Below are positions 31,030 through 35,437 of a stretch of DNA of 35,437 nt, piece by piece. The number at the start of each line of letters is the position of its first letter. Position 1 is the stretch's first letter. Source of the stretch: Segetibacter sp. (GTDB lineage: Bacteria > Bacteroidota > Bacteroidia > Chitinophagales > Chitinophagaceae); NCBI GenBank assembly GCA_028288505.1, contig JAQBNN010000205.1, forward strand, positions 1 to 35,437, given 5' to 3'. The translations under genes were made by a program, and so were the position numbers. The notes beneath the pieces were generated by a model. That model had not been told where the DNA came from. It saw only the letters and a list, made by a program, of their open reading frames with translations, and searched no databases.

Positions 31030-32310
31030 ATGAACATTCTTTTGCTAGGTTCTGGCGGCCGTGAACATGCGCTTGCATGGAAAATGAAACAGAGCCCTTT
31101 ATGTTCTTCTTTATTTATTGCTCCTGGAAATGCAGGTACTTCAGCGTTTGGTATTAATGTAAATATTGGTGTTAATGATTTTGCCGTACAAAAGACATTC
31201 TGTCTAAAGCACAATATAGATATGGTAGTTGTAGGCCCTGAAGATCCATTGGTAAATGGGGTCTATGATTTTTATAAAAATGACGAGGCGTTGGAGCACA
31301 TAATTGTTGTTGGCCCTTCTGCAAAAGGTGCACAGTTGGAGGGAAGCAAAACTTTTTCAAAACAGTTTATGCAAAGACATAATATTCCAACGGCTGCTTA
31401 TGCTGAGTTTGATGATTTAAGTTTTGAGCAAGGGGTTGATTACCTGGAGGAGCATGCACTACCGATTGTATTAAAAGCAGACGGTCTGGCTGCAGGGAAA
31501 GGTGTGCTTATCTGCCAATCAAACGAGGAGGCAATAGAAGTTTTTACTTCAATGATTAAAGGCAGGCAGTTTGGAGAAGCCAGTTCGAGAGTGGTAGTAG
31601 AAGAGTTTTTAGCGGGTATAGAGATCAGCGTATTTGTATTAACTAATGGCAGTGATTATAAAATTATTGGACATGCAAAAGATTACAAGAGGATTGGCGA
31701 AGGAGATACAGGTTTAAATACTGGCGGAATGGGTTGCGTTAGCCCTGTACCATTTGCTGATGCATTTTTTATGAAGAAAGTTGAAAAGAATATAATTAAG
31801 CCTACAATTAAAGGATTGTATTCAGAAGGATTAGAATACAAAGGATTTGTTTTTTTTGGCCTGATATTAGTTAACGACGAGCCTTTTGTAATAGAATACA
31901 ATTGCAGGATGGGCGATCCTGAGACTGAAGTTGTGATACCCAGATTGAATAATGACCTTGTAGCTTTGTTTGTAGCTATGGATAAAGGCGAGTTGGAAGA
32001 GCAACGAATAGAAATAGATGAAAGGGCTTGTTGTACAGTAATGGCAGTGAGTGGTGGCTACCCGGGAGATTATAAAAAAGATATAGCAATTGAGGGACTG
32101 ACAGAAGGGTTGGGCGAGGATGTACTGCTTTTTCATGCGGGCACAAGGCAGGCGGGTGATACGATTGTTACAAATGGAGGAAGAGTACTTGCTGTAAGTG
32201 CGTTTGGTTCAGGTATTAAAGAGGCTGTAAACACGGCAAAAAAAGGTTTGGAAAAGATAAGTTTCGAGGGAATGTATTACAGGAAGGATATAGGTTATGA
32301 ATTTGAATAA
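31030..32310 (+). CDS. purD: Phosphoribosylamine--glycine ligase (GAR synthetase)
   Basis: A 426-aa ATP-grasp enzyme for the second step of de novo purine synthesis, joining glycine to phosphoribosylamine. The N-terminal signature MNILLLGSGGREHALAWK and APGNAGT, the binding segment VVGPEDPLVNG, the ATP-grasp region LPIVLKADGLAAGKGV, and the metal site YNCRMGDPETEVV are all present. Length is normal. It appears to be a single gene, not part of a pur operon, divergent from the POT genes and followed by repeat copy 17 before mreB. Confidence 0.97.
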   Translation: MNILLLGSGGREHALAWKMKQSPLCSSLFIAPGNAGTSAFGINVNIGVNDFAVQKTFCLKHNIDMVVVGPEDPLVNGVYDFYKNDEALEHIIVVGPSAKGAQLEGSKTFSKQFMQRHNIPTAAYAEFDDLSFEQGVDYLEEHALPIVLKADGLAAGKGVLICQSNEEAIEVFTSMIKGRQFGEASSRVVVEEFLAGIEISVFVLTNGSDYKIIGHAKDYKRIGEGDTGLNTGGMGCVSPVPFADAFFMKKVEKNIIKPTIKGLYSEGLEYKGFVFFGLILVNDEPFVIEYNCRMGDPETEVVIPRLNNDLVALFVAMDKGELEEQRIEIDERACCTVMAVSGGYPGDYKKDIAIEGLTEGLGEDVLLFHAGTRQAGDTIVTNGGRVLAVSAFGSGIKEAVNTAKKGLEKISFEGMYYRKDIGYEFE

Positions 32311-32363
32311 TATTATTTGCAGAACGGCGTTATACTGTTGAATAGGATGAATAATGGTATCTT

Positions 32364-32383
32364 GTACAAGAGTGCGACGCAAC
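32364..32383 (+). repeat. Interspersed repeat copy 17, core form A
   Basis: GTACAAGAGTGCGACGCAAC, then AGAGG. Flanks ACTGTTGAATAGGATGA and TGATGGGTACCAAAA match the wider unit. Lies between purD and the mreB promoter. Confidence 0.88.
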
Positions 32384-32485
32384 AGAGGTTGAATAGCATT
32401 GAACTGATGGGTACCAAAATATTTCTGTGCAAATGCAACGTTCGTTCTACATTCGCGCCAAGCTTGTATTGATACGGTTTTCGAC

Positions 32486-32517
32486 TTTGTTATTTCGAAC
32501 TATTTCTTACAACTTTG
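32486..32517 (+). promoter_or_regulatory. Probable mreB promoter (-33 TTTG, -7 CAACTTTG)
   Basis: TTTG at 32486-32489 and CAACTTTG at 32510-32517 are 20 bp apart, a good fit to the Bacteroidota housekeeping promoter with one mismatch in the -7 box. An AAGGA at 32537-32541 may act as a weak ribosome-binding site for the ATG at 32553. Confidence 0.55.
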
Positions 32518-32552
32518 TACGCATTAAATAATCATTAAGGAACTTTTTATAA

Positions 32553-33578
32553 ATGGGACTATTTAACTGGTTTACGCAAGAAATAGCTATTGACCTTGGT
32601 ACGGCCAACACGCTTATCATTCATAATGAAGAAGTGGTGGTTAATGAACCTTCGATTGTTGCCTTAGACAGGAACAACCCGAAGAACGTTCTGGCTGTGG
32701 GGAAGAGGGCTTTGATGATGCACGAGAAGACCCATGAAAGTATTAGAACTGTTCGTCCGCTTAAAGACGGTGTAATAGCTGACTTTAACGCTGCGGAGTT
32801 AATGATAAGGGAACTAATTAAATTGGTTTATCCAAAAAAACCGCTTTTCCCGCCGAGCTGGAGGATGATGATTTGTATTCCATCGAGCATTACAGAGGTG
32901 GAAAAACGTGCTGTTAGAGATAGCGCAGAACAAGCCGGGGCCAAAGAAGTTTATCTTTTGCATGAGCCGATGGCTGCGGCACTAGGTATTGGTATTGATG
33001 TGGAGGAGCCGGTTGGAAATATGATTATTGATATTGGCGGTGGTACAACTGGTATTACAGTTATTGCCCTTGCAGGTATCGTTTGCGACCAAAGTATTCG
33101 TATTGCAGGTGATGAATTTACTGCTGATATTATGGAAGCGCTTCGCCGTTACCATAGTTTGTTAATTGGTGAAAGAACTGCCGAGCAAATTAAAATTCAG
33201 ATTGGTGCTGCTATGAAGGATTTGGATAATCCTCCTGATGATATTCCTGTAAACGGTCGTGACCTTGTAACCGGTATTCCTAAACAAATTATGGTAAGCT
33301 ACCAGGAAGTTGCTGAAGCTTTAGATAAGAGCATCTTTAAAATTGAAGAGGCTATTTTAAAAGCTTTGGAAACTACACCTCCTGAGTTGGCTGCTGATAT
33401 TTATCGTCGTGGTTTATACTTAACAGGCGGGGGTGCACTACTTCGTGGCCTTGACAAACGTTTGAGCCAAAAAATAAAACTGCCTGTACACGTTGCTGAC
33501 GATCCTCTTAAGAGTGTTGTTCGCGGTACAGGTATAGCGCTTAAGAATTACCAGCGTTTTCCTTTTATTATGAGATAG
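32553..33578 (+). CDS. mreB: Rod shape-determining protein MreB
   Basis: A 341-aa bacterial actin that forms membrane-bound filaments steering the elongation machinery. The N-terminal MGLFNWFTQEIA is an amphipathic membrane-targeting stretch. Actin-fold motifs: phosphate 1 IDLGTANT (13-20), connect 1 region LKDGVIADF, phosphate 2 IIDIGGGTTGITV, and the adenosine motif YLTGGGALLRGL. Full length. First gene of the mreBCD unit, with its own probable promoter. A 167-bp gap containing a G/C-rich inverted element separates it from mreC. Confidence 0.98.
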   Translation: MGLFNWFTQEIAIDLGTANTLIIHNEEVVVNEPSIVALDRNNPKNVLAVGKRALMMHEKTHESIRTVRPLKDGVIADFNAAELMIRELIKLVYPKKPLFPPSWRMMICIPSSITEVEKRAVRDSAEQAGAKEVYLLHEPMAAALGIGIDVEEPVGNMIIDIGGGTTGITVIALAGIVCDQSIRIAGDEFTADIMEALRRYHSLLIGERTAEQIKIQIGAAMKDLDNPPDDIPVNGRDLVTGIPKQIMVSYQEVAEALDKSIFKIEEAILKALETTPPELAADIYRRGLYLTGGGALLRGLDKRLSQKIKLPVHVADDPLKSVVRGTGIALKNYQRFPFIMR

Positions 33579-33741
33579 GGCCCCCTTAATCCCCCAAAGG
33601 GGGAATTACAAGCATCGGTGATGTCACAATGTTCAATAATGATTTCGGTACACCCATTTAAGAGGATGCGCAAAATTGCTATTCTTCAGCCTGCTATGGT
33701 TAACGATTTTTTGTTCCCTCCTTCGGGGAGCGGGGGGGCTG
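33579..33741. repeat. G/C-rich element with terminal inverted repeats between mreB and mreC
   Basis: The left arm (33579-33606) includes the perfect hairpin CCCCCAAAGGGGG. The right arm (33713-33740) includes CTCCTTCGGGGAG and a run of seven G. Each arm folds on itself, and the left arm is close to the reverse complement of the right (AGCCCCCCCGCTCCCCGAAG and onward). The 106-bp middle has no ORF. The right arm ends 5 bp before the mreC ATG, so folding could affect its translation. Resembles a small non-autonomous mobile element inserted in the operon. Confidence 0.65.
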
Positions 33742-33745
33742 GATT

Positions 33746-34597
33746 ATGAAAAATATTTTTGTCTTTATAAGGAGGTACTTCAATTTTCTTTTCTTTCTTG
33801 TTTTACAGATCTTATCTATTGTTTTATTGGTTACTTATAATAAGACGCACCAGGCTACTTATGCTGTTGTGGCTAATGAAGTAACAGGCTACCTTAACTT
33901 CCAGTATAATAAGGTTCAGCAATACTTTCACTTAAAGGAAACCAACCGGCAGCTTGCTGAAGAGAATGCACGCTTAAGGAATCTTCTTGGCAATAATTTC
34001 GAAAATCCAGATAGTTCGCAGGTAACAGTGCTCGACAGCCTGGTAAGAGATACAGTAGGCAGGCAACGTAAGTTTCTTTGGTTACCTGCCAAAGTGGTTG
34101 GCAATACGGTGTCAAGTCAAATGAATTATCTTACCCTTCATCGTGGAGCCAACCAGGGAGTGAAAAAAGACATGGCTGTTATTGGACCACAGGGAGTTGT
34201 TGGTATTATAATAGATGTAAGTGAAAATTACAGCCGTGTTATGAGTTTGCTGCATCGTAATAGTAAAGTAAGCAGCATGCTTAAAAAGGGTAACGTGTCA
34301 GGAAGTGTTGAGTGGGATGGGCAGGATCCGCGCTACCTTACTTTAAGAAATATACCTAAGAGTGCACCGGTTGTAAAAGGCGATACTGTACTTACAAGCA
34401 CGTACTCAGCTAACTTCCCCAGCCATATTATGGTGGGCACCGTGCAGGATATTGCTGCAGAGCCTGCAAGTAACTTTTTTACAATCCGTGTAAAAACGGC
34501 TACCAATTTTTTAAGTATTCAATACGTAAACCTTGTTGCCAATATGCAATGGGAAGAACAGCGCAGGTTAGAGGCTGTGCAGCTTAAAAACCAATGA
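33746..34597 (+). CDS. mreC: Rod shape-determining protein MreC
   Basis: A 283-aa bitopic periplasmic scaffold of the elongasome. One membrane helix (about residues 12-29, FNFLFFLVLQILSIVLLV) is followed by a coiled coil (about 52-76, HLKETNRQLAEENARLRNLLG) used for dimerisation. The two beta-barrel domains contain AKVVGNTVSSQMNYLTLHRG, MAVIGPQGVVGIIIDV, GSVEWDGQDPRYLTLRNIPKSA and GTVQDI, typical of MreC. The stop overlaps the mreD start by four bases (ATGA), showing translational coupling. Separated from mreB by an inverted-repeat element. Confidence 0.95.
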   Translation: MKNIFVFIRRYFNFLFFLVLQILSIVLLVTYNKTHQATYAVVANEVTGYLNFQYNKVQQYFHLKETNRQLAEENARLRNLLGNNFENPDSSQVTVLDSLVRDTVGRQRKFLWLPAKVVGNTVSSQMNYLTLHRGANQGVKKDMAVIGPQGVVGIIIDVSENYSRVMSLLHRNSKVSSMLKKGNVSGSVEWDGQDPRYLTLRNIPKSAPVVKGDTVLTSTYSANFPSHIMVGTVQDIAAEPASNFFTIRVKTATNFLSIQYVNLVANMQWEEQRRLEAVQLKNQ

Positions 34598-35127
34598 GTA
34601 CTTTAGTAAGAAATACCATCCGCTTTATAATGTTCCTGCTGGTGCAGTATTATGTGTTGGACCAGATCAGGCCTATCCACCAGTTTATTACACCTTACCT
34701 GTACTACCTTTTTGTGTTATGGCTTCCGTTTTCCATCTCGCGATTTGGGCTGATGTTGGTGGCGTTTGTATTTGGTTTTTCGCTTGATCTGCTTACAGGC
34801 ACACCAGGTTTGCATGCTGCGCCCTGCGTATTAATTGCTTATTTACGTCCCTTTCTCATAAACCTTCTTATGTCGCAGGAAGGTGCGGAATTCAACTATA
34901 CAGAACCTTCTATTCGGAGTATGGGCGGCGCGCCTTATAGTTTATATATATTGGTGTTTACGTTTCTCCACCACGCCTTCCTTGTTTTTATTGAGTGGTT
35001 AGATTTTGGTACCATCCTTTACTTCTTAGGAAAAGTAACCGCTACTACCGGCCTAAGTCTGTTGCTGGTTTTTATCAGCGAGATGCTGTTCTTCCGCAAG
35101 CAAAAGTTTCGCACGAACACTGCGTAG
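34594..35127 (+). CDS. mreD: Rod shape-determining protein MreD
   Basis: A 177-aa integral membrane protein of the elongation complex with about five hydrophobic helices (IRFIMFLLVQYYVLDQI, LYYLFVLWLPFSISRFGLML, VAFVFGFSLDLLTGTPGLHA, LYILVFTFLHHAFLVFIEW, TATTGLSLLLVFISEMLFF). The GFSLDLLTGTPGLHAAPCVL segment is the usual MreD motif. Overlaps mreC by ATGA. In many Bacteroidota the genes for PBP2 and RodA follow directly; here a repeat pair and hairpin follow instead, so any such genes would lie past the window edge. Confidence 0.93.
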   Translation: MSTLVRNTIRFIMFLLVQYYVLDQIRPIHQFITPYLYYLFVLWLPFSISRFGLMLVAFVFGFSLDLLTGTPGLHAAPCVLIAYLRPFLINLLMSQEGAEFNYTEPSIRSMGGAPYSLYILVFTFLHHAFLVFIEWLDFGTILYFLGKVTATTGLSLLLVFISEMLFFRKQKFRTNTA

Positions 35128-35171
35128 TGCCGGGTTAATTTTTCTGATACCAGCTATCTCTTCAATAGCAT

Positions 35172-35193
35172 CATCGTTGCGTCGCAATTACTT
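35172..35193 (-). repeat. Interspersed repeat copy 18, core form C
   Basis: Minus strand reads AGTAATTGCGACGCAACG plus ATGATGCTAT, with a full TTGCG-A-CGCAA dyad. Inverted pair with copy 19 across 113 bp; both outer arms share ATAGCATCATCGTTG. Confidence 0.9.
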
Positions 35194-35306
35194 TATCGGC
35201 ATATCTATTGGCAGCAGTTCTTCTGTTTTGCTGTTACTGGAAAAGTCACTTTACCTATTGTTTACGGCATGGCAATGTAAGCCTAATGTTGCTTATAGTT
35301 TTACAA

Positions 35307-35330
35307 GTACAAGTGAGTGACACAACGATG
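35307..35330 (+). repeat. Interspersed repeat copy 19, core form B
   Basis: GTACAAGTGAGTGACACAAC plus GATGATGCTATG, with tail TGCTAGCCAAATAA. Followed within 40 bp by the terminal hairpin. Confidence 0.9.
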
Positions 35331-35367
35331 ATGCTATGAAAAACTTCTGCTAGCCAAATAATAATGC

Positions 35368-35432
35368 AAAATGCAAAATGAAAAACGAGGAGAGACGTCT
35401 CTGATTTTTTTACATTTTACATTTTGCATTTT
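35368..35432 (+). terminator. Large A/T-rich inverted repeat with inner hairpin, probable terminator after mreD
   Basis: AAAATGCAAAATG (35368-35380) is the perfect reverse complement of CATTTTGCATTTT (35420-35432). Between them AGAGACGTCTCT folds on itself and is followed by seven T. The inner part looks like a rho-independent terminator, nested in the larger stem. Confidence 0.65.
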
Positions 35433-35437
35433 TAATT

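Larger units (their letters stand above)
35128..35437. other. 310-bp region after mreD with repeat pair and large hairpin (runs to window end)
   Basis: No gene seen. Contains inverted repeat copies 18 and 19 and a long A/T-rich hairpin at the end of the window. Confidence 0.75.

Noticed and set aside
33609-33650. Possible degenerate copy of the interspersed repeat (GTGATGTCACAATG) within the mreB-mreC element
   Set aside because: Only loose likeness to form B; the dyad and GTACAAG edge are missing, so I did not count it.

Overview
The window looks like chromosomal DNA from a member of the Bacteroidota, most probably family Chitinophagaceae. The reasons are a GldA-type ABC ATPase, a DUF6089 outer-membrane protein, paired POT transporters, a lipoprotein with a Bacteroidota-like CQKE export signal, TAnnTTTG-type -7 promoter elements, few Shine-Dalgarno sites and moderate-to-low GC. 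No rRNA, tRNA, CRISPR, integrase or transposase gene was seen.

Layout. 1-5.0 kb holds the 3' part of a succinate-semialdehyde dehydrogenase, a long-chain acyl-CoA synthetase, a gamma-carbonic-anhydrase-like hexapeptide protein and a class III aminotransferase. 5.0-8.4 kb holds a two-gene operon on the minus strand: a SIR2-like/TIR protein followed by a STAND (nSTAND1-like) NTPase with a transmembrane helix and a long coiled coil. This is a likely NAD-linked conflict (antiphage or abortive infection) module and the best candidate for an undescribed system. 8.6-15.2 kb holds an AIM24/TIGR00266 protein, a Bax-inhibitor-1/YccA protein, KorA without its KorB partner, and a FUSC/YccS-like membrane protein. 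15.6-21 kb, all on the minus strand, holds eno, a DivIC/FtsB-like protein, a 79-aa acidic protein, nth, a DUF6089 protein, gldA and a small membrane protein. 21-25 kb holds an MHS-family MFS transporter with a small membrane partner, divergent from acs. This resembles, without homology, the acs-yjcH-actP acetate module. 25-31 kb holds a surface-type lipoprotein, a DUF1569 (DinB-like) protein and two POT peptide transporters. 31-35.1 kb holds purD and then mreB-mreC-mreD.

A second striking feature is a family of intergenic repeats. I located 19 copies in 35 kb by eye. Each has a conserved ~20-24 bp core in one of three forms, inside a looser ~90 bp unit. Copies lie in both orientations, often as inverted pairs, almost always between genes and often next to terminators. 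The core is an odd-length dyad (TGCG-A-CGCA or GTG-A-CAC), and the substitutions between forms preserve the symmetry. The longest stretch without a copy (about 5.8 kb) contains the TIR/STAND operon, which fits a later arrival of that operon. A different G/C-rich inverted element sits between mreB and mreC.
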